NCBI GenBank assembly: GCA_025934495.1 | Contig: JAICXY010000022.1 | Span: 1 to 39,107 of the forward strand | Direction of reading: 5' to 3' | Length of the DNA: 39,107 nucleotides | Source: Candidatus Nitrosocosmicus sp. | Lineage (GTDB): Archaea; Thermoproteota; Nitrososphaeria; Nitrososphaerales; Nitrososphaeraceae | Shown here: positions 17,934 to 27,290 of the stretch, one piece after another | Layout of the letters: every line of letters starts with the position of its first letter | Position numbering within the stretch: the first letter of the stretch is position 1 | Translations under genes and position numbers: made by a program | Notes under the pieces: generated by a model | Databases searched by the model: none | What the model was told of the DNA's origin: nothing | What the model saw: only the letters and a program-made list of their open reading frames with translations

Positions 17934-19358
17934 TCAATAATTATTTTTTTTATAACTCCATTGTACAATAGACGGCACGATTGAAATAACCATTAAAATT
18001 GCTGATATAAAAAAAATAAAATGCAAAGAGTCCAAAAATTTGCTAATTTCAATTGTGGTGATATTCATTGTAGCAAATGAACCGGAAAAGATTCTTTGAG
18101 CTTCATTTAGGGGCATATAATTAACAAATACTGCGAATACAAAACCGATACTAAATGCACTACCCGTCATGACCAACATTGTGCTAACACCTGCTGCTAT
18201 TCCTCTTCTGTATGAAGGGACAGAACTCATAATTGAAGCTCTGTTAGGTGATGCAAATATGCCCATACCAGTACCAACTAAAAGCAGTGGTAAAATGGAT
18301 TCGTAAAAGGATGTCACAGCATTCATTCTTGTAAGTATTAGAAAACCAGCTGCTGATATAAGTAAACCAACTGGAGTAAATATTCTTGATTTGTATTTGT
18401 CATGTAACCATCCACTTATAGGTGCAGAAATAGCTAAGGATAAAGAAATAGGAATTAAATAAATGCCTGCATGGAATGGATTTAGCCCCATTGATGGACC
18501 CTGAAGATAAAATGTCATAACTAATGTAAAGGCGCCCCTCGCCAGTGCATTGAGAAATATTGCTATTATGCCGCTAGTAAAATATTTAATTTTAAATAGG
18601 CAAAAATCGAACATGGGTTTGGAGACTTTTTTCTCCACAAAATAAAATAGTGTTAAAAAAGCAACGCTACTTATGACAAATAATGAAATTCTAAATGAGT
18701 CGAGAATCTGAAACGAACCAAAAGTTATGGCAACTAAAAGAAGCAGTAATCCTGCGAACAATGTGGCATTTCCTAGCCAATCTATTTTCTCTTTTCTAAT
18801 CGCGCCTAATTCGTGTAATTTAGTATACGCCCAAAACGTTGCAAATAATCCTATTGGTATGTTTATCCAAAAAATGGATCTCCATCCCAAATATGAAGTA
18901 AGTAAGCCCCCAAATGCCAGCCCAATTACGGAACCTATAACTATAGATATTTGATTTAACCCTAATGCTTTACCTCTTTCATTTTCTGGAAACGCATCCG
19001 TGAGTATTGCAGCACTATTTGAAAAAAGAAATGCTGCACCTAGGGCTTGGACAATTCTAAATACTATTAACTGTTCTCCGGTATAGGAAATGCTACATAA
19101 TGCAGATCCGGTAGTAAACAGTACAAATCCGACATTATATAATTTGATCCTACCAAACATATCTGCCAGTCTACCAAAAGTTAATAGTACTGAAGCAGTA
19201 ACTACCCAATATCCGATAGCTATCCATACAAGTGTTAAAAGAGATGTATGAAGCTCTGATGCTATTGTAGGTAATGCTATAATAACAATATTTCTATCAA
19301 GTGAAGCCATTAAAGTACCTATTGTAGTATTAGTTAATGCGGTCCATTTATATTCCAA
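17934..19358 (-). CDS. MFS transporter, DHA2 (EmrB/QacA-like) family
   Basis: A 474-aa polytopic protein with about 14 hydrophobic segments, matching the 14-helix drug:proton antiporter family DHA2. The N-terminus carries LMASLDRNIVIIALPTIASEL, the family's D1 motif around the first helix. WIAIGYWVVTASVLLTFGRLADMFGRIKLY contains motif A (GRLADMFGR), and the fifth helix region QISIVIGSVIGLAFGGLLTSYLGWRSIFWINIPIG carries motif C and the W-R-x-I-F-x-I-N-x-P motif. It would export small hydrophobic compounds by proton exchange; the substrate is unknown. The start is TTG at 19358, about 20 nt after an AT-rich TATA-like stretch. Met17 is a possible alternative. It is monocistronic by spacing. Confidence 0.92.
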   Translation of the reverse strand: MEYKWTALTNTTIGTLMASLDRNIVIIALPTIASELHTSLLTLVWIAIGYWVVTASVLLTFGRLADMFGRIKLYNVGFVLFTTGSALCSISYTGEQLIVFRIVQALGAAFLFSNSAAILTDAFPENERGKALGLNQISIVIGSVIGLAFGGLLTSYLGWRSIFWINIPIGLFATFWAYTKLHELGAIRKEKIDWLGNATLFAGLLLLLVAITFGSFQILDSFRISLFVISSVAFLTLFYFVEKKVSKPMFDFCLFKIKYFTSGIIAIFLNALARGAFTLVMTFYLQGPSMGLNPFHAGIYLIPISLSLAISAPISGWLHDKYKSRIFTPVGLLISAAGFLILTRMNAVTSFYESILPLLLVGTGMGIFASPNRASIMSSVPSYRRGIAAGVSTMLVMTGSAFSIGFVFAVFVNYMPLNEAQRIFSGSFATMNITTIEISKFLDSLHFIFFISAILMVISIVPSIVQWSYKKNNY

Positions 19359-19616
19359 GTTATTTGTTAACCTATTATATTATAATTAATATTTTCAGGT
19401 TGTCGATATACAATGCAATGGAGTTGTTAGTTTATTTGTCGTGGAATAAGAAATTTAAATTAATTCTGCTTTAAAATAATGCATTTATAATCGAGAATAA
19501 TATTATTTATGAATAAGAAGAAGTTTTCAATTTTAAAAGAATTATAGCATAATAATTTAAAACAAAGAGAAAAAGGGAAATAATCTGAAGCCCAAGATAA
19601 TTTCAAATGTTATTTC

Positions 19617-20918
19617 TTATCCAGATGCCGCAGAAGATGAAGATGGGACTATTTTATAAATTGTACCTGAAAGCGAAAGGACATAAAGGTAGCCATCTCC
19701 AGGTCCTACTTTTATATCAGAGATACCTCCATCAAATCCGCTAGCAAATATAAATGGATTATAATCATTTGGCGAATATGCAATGTTGTTATTTAGTTTG
19801 GCATCATTCAAGGATAATCCCGTTCTATTTTCATTTAATTTAAAATCATATAGATTACCATTGTTGTAATCTCCTACAAACAAATCGTTTTGATACTGCT
19901 TGCCAAGTTTTGTAGAATTAAAAAATTTTAATGCAGTAGGAGCTACTGTTTGAAACCAAATAAATGCAGGTTCTCTATATTTGCCTTTTCCTTCAAAATT
20001 AACCAAGCTAGCAGGTAGATGAAGATTAACTTTACCTGCATTTTCATTTCCTATTTTACCTTTAGGAGTCCATATGCCCATTACTTGTGCCCATCCACTG
20101 TTAAATCCTTTTTCGACAAGATTAATTTCATCTCCATAGTTAGGACCGTTTTCTGTATCCCATAATTTTCCTGTAATAGGATCAAAATCCATGCCAAAAC
20201 TATTGCGTATTCCATATGCATAGTATAAGTTAAGAGAAGAAGTATCGCCTAATGGTGCATCTGGAACAGCTTTACCATCTTGGGTTACTCTAAGTATCCC
20301 GCTAGAATTATCCACAGGAGGTCCATTAACTACATTTTGAGATTGAGTTCGATGAGACCTAAGGTCGCCAATAACAATATACACATTTTTATCAGGGCCA
20401 ACAATAACCTTACCACCGTCATGATTTGGGCCTGGGATTGCTGGAAGTTTAAGTAAAAGTTTTGGATTTATTAAATGGTCATTTATTAATTCATACCTAT
20501 AGAGAACATTAGCATTTGGTTTTATTCCATCAGTTACATCATCGCCAGTTTTTCCTCCACCTGATTCCGTGTAATACAGGAAAACATATGTAGGACCATT
20601 ATTATGTTTTGCAACATCTATTCCAAGTAGACCTCTTTCACTTTTTGTAGCAACAGGGATTTGAAGGAAGGGCTGTGGTAATACATTACCATTAATAATC
20701 CTATTTACAATACCATCATCCTTCTCAACAACCAAAATATCTTTTGGTCCTAAGAACGCCATACTGGTAGGAGAGTTCAAACCTTTTGCTACTACATCTA
20801 TTTTTAAATTTTTATCCTTTATTACCGGTTGAGAAAAAACAGCTAAAACTGGGCAAATTCCGATTATTAAAGCAATAACTAAAACAAAGGCTAATAAATA
20901 CTGAATAGTTTTAGTCAT
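19617..20918 (-). CDS. Exported PQQ-dependent sugar dehydrogenase-like protein
   Basis: A 433-aa protein of the soluble aldose/sorbosone dehydrogenase (GSDH, YliI-like) beta-propeller family, which oxidises sugars using PQQ. Met at 20918 begins a signal peptide (TKTIQYLLAFVLVIALIIGI), and an upstream ATG at 20951 would only add 11 residues. Family marks are LNSPTSMAFLGPKDILVVEK, ERGLLGIDV, GPNHDGGKVIVGPDKNVYIVIGD, YAYGIRNSFGMDFDPITGKLWDTENGPNYGDEINLV and FNSGWAQVMG. The catalytic-type His of GPNHDGG is present. The tail is a short Ser/Ala-rich SSSSAASG. Whether this archaeon makes or scavenges PQQ cannot be judged here; many archaeal members have unknown substrates. Confidence 0.88.
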   Translation of the reverse strand: MTKTIQYLLAFVLVIALIIGICPVLAVFSQPVIKDKNLKIDVVAKGLNSPTSMAFLGPKDILVVEKDDGIVNRIINGNVLPQPFLQIPVATKSERGLLGIDVAKHNNGPTYVFLYYTESGGGKTGDDVTDGIKPNANVLYRYELINDHLINPKLLLKLPAIPGPNHDGGKVIVGPDKNVYIVIGDLRSHRTQSQNVVNGPPVDNSSGILRVTQDGKAVPDAPLGDTSSLNLYYAYGIRNSFGMDFDPITGKLWDTENGPNYGDEINLVEKGFNSGWAQVMGIWTPKGKIGNENAGKVNLHLPASLVNFEGKGKYREPAFIWFQTVAPTALKFFNSTKLGKQYQNDLFVGDYNNGNLYDFKLNENRTGLSLNDAKLNNNIAYSPNDYNPFIFASGFDGGISDIKVGPGDGYLYVLSLSGTIYKIVPSSSSAASG

Positions 20919-20951
20919 GTAAATTGATAAAATATATATATTTGATTCCAT

Positions 20952-21560
20952 ATATCTTTTTTTATAAATTAAAGACTCGATTTATCTAGAAATAGAAAAA
21001 CAATTGATTTCCTAATTATTTCAGCAAATTCCTAACCCTCATGACTAGTATTTACATTGATATGGAATACCGAATTAGACTAGGCGATGGTTCACTAATA
21101 CCGATTCAGATTAACAAAAGTGAAAATTTACAAATTAGATGAAATATCATCAAGGTATAAACTCGGTTAGAATAAAACTATTATGATTTGTTTTCCTTGT
21201 TATTACCTTCATTTATTTAATTTGAAAGAAAATATTGTTTTTTTATTTTTTTAATATTAAAATCCTTTGTTGAATAACCTTCATTTTCTTTATAGTAAAT
21301 AAATAAAATCAGCAAAGGATTAAGTCACCATCAAACAAAAGTAGTTTTATTTTACTTTGATGCATTATTTGAAAAATAGTTAATTAAAACTATACTCTAT
21401 TTAGGACTATAATCCATTTTCACATTTTCCGTTATAATTCTATCGACGAGACGGTAATAAATAACGATAAATTAATTATACAACAAAGCAGTTTATTTTA
21501 ATAATGAATAATAGCAAAGAAATGAATTTTATAATTATATGATAGATGAAAAACAGATCT
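20952..21560. other. Intergenic, no gene seen
   Basis: 609 bp of AT-rich sequence between the dehydrogenase promoter region and the left end of the IS6-like element. No coding frame or repeat was found. Confidence 0.4.
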
Positions 21561-22248
21561 GTAAAGTTAAGGAAAAATATATAGACTCTGCATTGTTTAT
21601 TAAATATGCTCCATCAAATAAGAAAAAGAACATATCCTAAAGATATTATACATTCTTTATATCTTTACTTCAATGACTGTCTTCCATTAATATATCCATC
21701 TATTGCTATATCTTTTGGTATAAAAATTGTTCAAAGAAGTCATGGTGCATAGGACATTGGATACAAAAGTACAAATCGCAGAAAGGTTATTTTATAGATG
21801 AGCCAAAATCTCGGAATTTTTGGTTGATGAAACTCAAATCAAAGTTGTTGGCTCAAATACATTTGGCTACGGATAGGAATAAAATCCAAAAGTAGAGATT
21901 GTATGATTAAGGATATCCAGGAAGAGGAATATGTTTGTGGTAACAGGGAAATTTCTGTTAGACATCGTTGAAAAATGGAGGACATCCTGTTTCAACAGAT
22001 AAGGAGTATATGGTATCCACGACAAGCCTGTCAATTCTTAAATATAATCAATCATATTCATTCCAATTATGAGAAAACCTCATTGAAAGAACTATGCAGC
22101 AGTATATCAAGAATAGAACCAAAGAATGTTTTGACAACTACTACTACTTTCCATGTTGAAGATAGAGGGATTTTAAACTAAAACATATGAAACAATGCCT
22201 AATCTATTTGCTCATTACTATAACAAAGAAATAATATATTAACTTTAC
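21561..22248 (+). mobile_element. IS6-like element (IS240-type DDE), decayed but with both ends
   Basis: The element is bounded by GTAAAGTTAA at 21561 and its inverse TTAACTTTAC ending at 22248, 688 bp in all. The plus strand holds a transposase in pieces: MLHQIRKRTYPKDIIHSLYL near the start, YRLSY-like and VDETQIKVVGSNTFGY-type segments around 21800-21870, and VSTDKEYMVS at about 21990. Then come a HSNYEKTSLKEL frame (21975-22181) and NRTKECFD..YYFPC. The TDGGTWYP, YEKS-IIERT and DYFPC blocks are those of archaeal IS6-like transposases. There are several stops and frameshifts. No 8-bp target duplication is seen. Its right end is only 20 bp from the histidine kinase pseudogene. Confidence 0.7.
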
Positions 22249-22267
22249 ATGGCGTGGAAAACATCTA

Positions 22268-23827
22268 TCAAGAATATTTAAAAAGAATATCCATCCAATG
22301 GAGACTAAAGTAATAAATAGAATCATTTCCATCTTTCTCATTTTCAGTCCATATCCTTCCACCATGAGCTTCAATTATTTTTTTGCAAATATATAATCCC
22401 AATCCTTACCTTGAAAAGATTTGGAAGAAAATTTTGTAAATAATCGTGGTAATATCTCTGTTTCGATTCCGCTGCCTGAATCTTTTACGGTAATAATAAC
22501 AAGTTCTTTAACTCTGATAGCATAACTATTTCTTTTTAGCTTTTCAGTGGTAATTGATATAATTCCCCATTCCTCAGGTATAAATTTGATTGAGTTATCA
22601 ATTAGATTTGGAATAACTTGAATTATTATATCTTTATCTGCATAAAGTATAAATTCAATATCTGAACTATGGAAAAGAATTTTGAAATTTGGAAATATAC
22701 TAAAAGTTTCTTTATAATCTCTAATTATTTCTAATACAATCTCGTTAAAATAAAATTTTTCTTTATGTAGATTTAATGAATGAATTACTCTCATTCCTTG
22801 AAACATCTAAAAGGTTTTGAATTAGAATTTTTAATTTCTTTGAATTTCTATTTACAATATCCACTAATTTTTTTTGTTCATCGTTTATTTTATTGGCAAG
22901 CAAGATTATAGAAACAACTATTGATCGAACAGGATTTCGCAATTTGTGAGCTGCGATGTTAATAAAGTCATCCTTTACCTTGTTTGCTTCTTGTAACTTG
23001 CATTCAATTGAGTTAATTCATTTGTTAATTCGGTTTGTTTTTTATGTGATTATTTATTGTAGAGATCATAGAGTTAAAAGATTCTGCGAGAGATGAAATC
23101 TCATCCTTACCTTTATAATTGATTGAAACTGCGAGATTTCCCTTTTTTACTTCCGAAGTTGTCTTTGTAAGTAAATTTACTAATTTAAGCAATTGTCCAA
23201 CCAAAAACAATACAAAAATAATTAATCGTACTTTGACATACCTAAAATAATTGTATTCTAACAATATCTTTGATATTTTTTCTGATTCTTTTCCTAATTG
23301 TGTAACCAATGTATTAGATGAATTAATAATACCTAAAGCAAATGGTGTAATTTCCTTTTTTATCAAACTATATGCCGAGATATGGAATTTTGGTATTAGC
23401 ATAGAATTTTTAATTGCAATGCTTTGTTTGTTTTCTTTTCCAATTTTATATTTAGTCTGATAAAACTGCTTTCAAGTCAATCCATCTCTTGGATTGAATT
23501 CAAAATATTTATAAATTTCGATGGAATTGGTTATACCTATATATTAGAAGTGTTTCAACCATTTTTTAATATCATTAAATTTGATTCTAGCTGCTTTTCT
23601 GCAGCTTTTATTTGCAAAATATTATTACTAGTATAATTTGTTGTTATTATTGTTGTCATAGATTTAGATATAAAATCGGCAATTTGATAAAGAAGATTTG
23701 AGGCAAGGAAACGATCTTTACTGACAATATTAATGGTATTGCCCAAAAGAGTTTGTTGTGACTGAAAATAAACAAGTATCGCAAAAATAATAATTATAGA
23801 AATGATTTGTAAGAGCCACTTTTCCAA
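22268..23827 (-). pseudogene. Frameshifted membrane sensor histidine kinase
   Basis: This is a broken transmembrane kinase. Piece one (23827-23555) has an N-terminal helix LLQIISIIIIFAILVYF and an extracellular start. Piece two (23402-23025) has a second helix (RLIIFVLFLVGQLL) and a HAMP domain, NLLTKTTSEVKKGNLAVSINYKGKDEISSLAESFNSM. Then, in another frame near 22990-22890, comes the H-box FINIAAHKLRNPVRSI, with HKLRNP in place of HELRTP. Piece four (22806-22375) has the N-box NLIDNSIKF and G1 DSGSGIE. Finally, after a frameshift at about 22405 that destroys GMGLGL, it reads [12 protein letters not shown]. At least four frame breaks are needed. The C-terminal half is closely related to the intact kinase at 14571-16232. 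Confidence 0.8.
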
Positions 23828-24042
23828 TTTTCACCATTATTTTGGAATTAATTACTTTAAATATCCTCAAATGATATAATTATAACAATAACACATTAAT
23901 AGGAATATGCCAATGTAATTCTATTTGTTATCTTTTTGAAAATAGAAATATTTTACATTCTATTCATATTTTTAATAAATTTTAAAGTTGACAAATAAAA
24001 TTTTTTATTACATATATTAATCATTATGGATTATAATAAGTG

Positions 24043-24438
24043 ATGATAAAGATTAAAGAAGAGGAAGAAGATATAGAAAATAAAAAAACACCATCTTTGA
24101 GGAAAATACATGTTACTTTAGAGAATAGCGAAGAAAAGGTTTTCAATAATTATCCAATCATAGTAAAATCAAAGTATGTAAAACATTCAACCTATAAAAT
24201 TCAAAAATCCACCAAGACAAAAACCCATTCAATGGAAAAGGATGGCATTATGGATATGGTTATAGAAAAAGCTAAAGACGTTAAAGATAAAGTTATAGAC
24301 GTTGCAAAAGATACGACAGAGAAAACAAAAGATATAGTAAATACAAAGACACAAATTAATCAAGAAGACATTCATAGAGAAAATAGTTCAGATACAGAAA
24401 TAGAAAGGTTTGATGACCCGTTAATATCTAGAAAATGA
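24043..24438 (+). CDS. Small highly charged LEA/YtxH-like protein, unknown function
   Basis: A 131-aa, very hydrophilic Lys/Glu-rich protein with no signal peptide. Residues about 65-100 (MDMVIEKAKDVKDKVIDVAKDTTEKTKDIV) form an amphipathic repeat with roughly 11-residue spacing of V-x-D-x-A-K-D. This is reminiscent of late-embryogenesis-abundant and YtxH-type stress proteins. The rest is low complexity and probably disordered. A GTG one codon upstream could also start it. Its codon usage fits the neighbours, and it stands alone between divergent and convergent genes. A desiccation or stress role is speculation from composition. Confidence 0.6.
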   Translation: MIKIKEEEEDIENKKTPSLRKIHVTLENSEEKVFNNYPIIVKSKYVKHSTYKIQKSTKTKTHSMEKDGIMDMVIEKAKDVKDKVIDVAKDTTEKTKDIVNTKTQINQEDIHRENSSDTEIERFDDPLISRK

Positions 24439-24634
24439 ATAGTAATAAATTGAAAAATTGTCATCTTTTTATAAATGGCTTTAGGATGCATTTTTAAATA
24501 TCTTTGTGCTCCTATATCTTTATTGCTTTTAGTTATTCTGTGATTTGTTATTTTACTGTGTTGGTGATTGTCACTGAAGATATGGACAACCGAATATTTC
24601 TGGATGCTTATTGATGCTCCTCTTCCCTTTATGA

Positions 24635-25777
24635 TCAAGCATGTTTATAAGCTTCCAAAATATATTCTTCATGGTTTTCCCATAAAATATACTGTCTTGC
24701 AAATTCAAAAGTCTTTAATCTTTTAGAAAATGCCTCATCCGGTTTGGTTTTAAAATATTTTAATTGCTGAATCATTTCATCATAATCCTCAAAACCAATC
24801 ACATTATCCTTTAATTCATCAAATATCGGCTTTATTGAATTTGTAGACAAAATTAAAAGACCGGCATGAGCATATTCATAGGCTTTATTGGGATTCATAT
24901 AATAATGAAAAGGATGTTTTTTAAAAGGTAATAGACCAACAGAGTTATTTGACATTTCTGAAATCATTTCTTTTCTATTAAGAAATCCATGGTATAGTAC
25001 ATTCTTTGAGTAATCTGATTTCCACCCTATAATATTCAGTACTCCAATATCATATTTTTCAAACAATGGGATAAATCCATCTATGTTTTTGAATGGAGTA
25101 ATAGATCCCAAATAGGGAGCGGTACCAGCATAAACCGAAGATAAATCATTATGCATTTTTGGTTTCTCTATATATTCAAGTTCACTTTTCATTGGAAAAT
25201 TCGGTACAGTAAAGATTTTTTTTCCAAGGTGGGAAAGATCAACAGCAATTGTTTTTGAAGGCACTAATGTAGGGATTATCGATACAAGATCCAAGTCCCA
25301 TTTTATCCACTTTTTTATTGAATATTTTTTTAATACATTGTCTAACTTTGATTTAATGAGCACTTGTGGATTGCGGAAACTAGTAGAAATATCAGTGCTG
25401 TCAGACTCGGTTTCTAGAATTTCAAGATATTTTGACCAATATTCGTGATTATCATAAATGAATGGATAATTCCCAACTTCTTGAACTAATCTAGCCGATA
25501 GTACATTATGTGCATGAATAATATCAGGCCTAATTTCATTTAAAATTTTATTAATTTGGTTTTTAATTTTAAACCATTCATATGGAATTTGATATCTGGT
25601 CCTAGGATTCCAATTTAAATGAAAGGTTGTATTAAAAACTTTACGATTATAAGTAAGCGATGGTTTTAAACCAGCAAAATATACTAAATTTCCTTTATTT
25701 TTTAAACTAATTGCAGATTTTTCAACTCTCCAATCAGGTAGTGGATCATCCGAGACATGAAGTATTTTTAAAACCAA
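24635..25777 (-). CDS. Glycosyltransferase, GT4-like (GT-B fold)
   Basis: A 380-aa cytosolic or peripheral glycosyltransferase. The N-terminal Rossmann half begins VLKILHVSDDPLPDWRVEKSAISL and contains RPDIIHAHNVLSARLVQEV and FIYDNHEYWSKY (about 93-130). The C-terminal half has the donor-site region VLYHGFLNRKEMISEM, VGLLPFKKHPFHYYMNPNKAYEYAHAGLLILSTN (about 287-322) and a closing LWENHEEYILEAY helix. The NPNKAYEYAHAGLLIL motif corresponds to the family's PnKlfEYmaaGlPVI with nucleotide-sugar contacts. No partner genes for a polysaccharide cluster are nearby, so the acceptor is unknown. The start is TTG at 25777 with AGGA five bases upstream. Confidence 0.88.
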   Translation of the reverse strand: MVLKILHVSDDPLPDWRVEKSAISLKNKGNLVYFAGLKPSLTYNRKVFNTTFHLNWNPRTRYQIPYEWFKIKNQINKILNEIRPDIIHAHNVLSARLVQEVGNYPFIYDNHEYWSKYLEILETESDSTDISTSFRNPQVLIKSKLDNVLKKYSIKKWIKWDLDLVSIIPTLVPSKTIAVDLSHLGKKIFTVPNFPMKSELEYIEKPKMHNDLSSVYAGTAPYLGSITPFKNIDGFIPLFEKYDIGVLNIIGWKSDYSKNVLYHGFLNRKEMISEMSNNSVGLLPFKKHPFHYYMNPNKAYEYAHAGLLILSTNSIKPIFDELKDNVIGFEDYDEMIQQLKYFKTKPDEAFSKRLKTFEFARQYILWENHEEYILEAYKHA

Positions 25778-26235
25778 ATGATTCCTGTTTACGAATAAAT
25801 TTATTTAAGTGTGATCAATAGTTTGCTACTATTAATTTTCCTAGATATGCCTAGAATAATTCAAAAATTGTAACAGATCGTTGTTTTTATGATGCATTCC
25901 TTGATTCAAAATAAAATACTTATGGCTTAGGAATATCCCGAAATAGATGAAATAAATTATTAAAAAAGATGAATCAAAACAACAAGGTTAATCTAATTAT
26001 TCATTTTCTTCTGATATGTCATAATATTTTCACCTGCTTTTGGATAGGCAATGAAGAAATAATAAAATTAAATAATAAGAAAGAAATTTCATTTATCCTT
26101 TTCATTCATGGAGATTTAGGAAAATAGCAATTGGACATTAATAAAATATCCATGACAATTAAAAAAAATAAGTGTGCCATTTGATAATGACACTTCTAAA
26201 ATAATCTAAAGGGAGTTCTGAATATAGGAAGTTAA
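25778..26235. other. Intergenic, no gene seen
   Basis: AT-rich, only very short frames. It separates the glycosyltransferase promoter from the IS5-like remnant. Confidence 0.35.
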
Positions 26236-27287
26236 TAGATCTCTGTTATAATTAGAATAAAATTCTATATGACATGATTCATCAATTTCTTGTCCATTCT
26301 TTGCTCTCATATAACAAATTGTCCAAAAAGCCACTGCCCTCTAAATCATTGACAGCTGGATTGGCATTACAAGAGTTTGATAACATTTATGATGAATAGA
26401 TAACAAAAAGATACTACAAAAATGAGATGCAGCGGTTATCAAAAAGAAAGAATAGGCCGCGATCTATAGGTGATATAAAAAAGACCTTTCAAACTGGATA
26501 TAACGGATAGATTTGTAATGATTTAATATATTATCGTCTTTATATCACTTGTACATTATCGGGATTTCTCTTTGACATTGATCAGAAGAGTACAATCTGC
26601 AGAGACAGCCAAAAGGTTGAATATTAGATATGATAAGAAAATGTGTTACTTGCCCATCAAAAGATATATAGAATAACAAAAAGGCTTCGAACAGTTGATA
26701 AAGTTGAACAATATTTTCTAGGTTTATATCTTTCATAGGTTCCATAGAACAATAGCAAATTACAAGACCTATATATAATACAACGTGAGGCACACTATTC
26801 TTGAGGCAAAGACACAGCTAATGGTTAACGATCATGGTCTTGTTATTCACAAGTTGGACTATAATAAAGGAAAAAGACATGACTATATATATGGTATATA
26901 AAATAACCACCTATCAATTCCTTAAAACAAGTTGTTAATGTAGTTGGAACAGATTACCCTAGTTAGAAAAGGATTTCACAGAACAACTATCATCGCACTA
27001 CCGCATAGAAAGAAGAGACCACAAGAGTTATTACCAGAATAAGAAAAAGAACACAACAAAAGTCATTCTATAAAAAAATTAAATTAGTGATAGAGAGCAT
27101 ATACCATCACCATCATCTGTAGATTGAAAAAGTACAGGATAACTGTATATATATTTAGGAATAGGCTAAGAAAGTATAATAGAATATCGATAGGTACAGG
27201 CCTTGTTAACTTCAGAATAATGAATCATTATCCTTATCATAGCTATAGAATATGGAGATAATTTAGATTATTTTTAATTATGCGCTA
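26236..27287 (+). mobile_element. IS5-family (DDE_Tnp_4-type) element, heavily decayed
   Basis: The left end TAGATCTCTGTTATAATTAG at 26236 corresponds to the upstream end of the copy at 30915-31969. The plus strand then shows parallel transposase pieces: RWPRSIGDIKKTFQTGYNG near 26450, RFVM near 26510, IDQKSTICR near 26580, KRHDYIYGI-stop-NNHLSIP near 26880-26920 and LGKDF..QLSSHYRIERRDH near 26960. The right end (TTAATTATGCGCTA, about 27273-27287) is degenerate and lies 3 bp from the stop codon of the DUF763 gene. All frames are broken. Confidence 0.65.
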
Positions 27288-27290
27288 TAT

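Noticed and set aside
24372-24638. 88-residue minus-strand frame overlapping the glycosyltransferase stop by a few bases
   Set aside because: It needs a TTG start, overlaps a plausible plus-strand gene antisense and has no recognisable motif; translational coupling is unlikely here.
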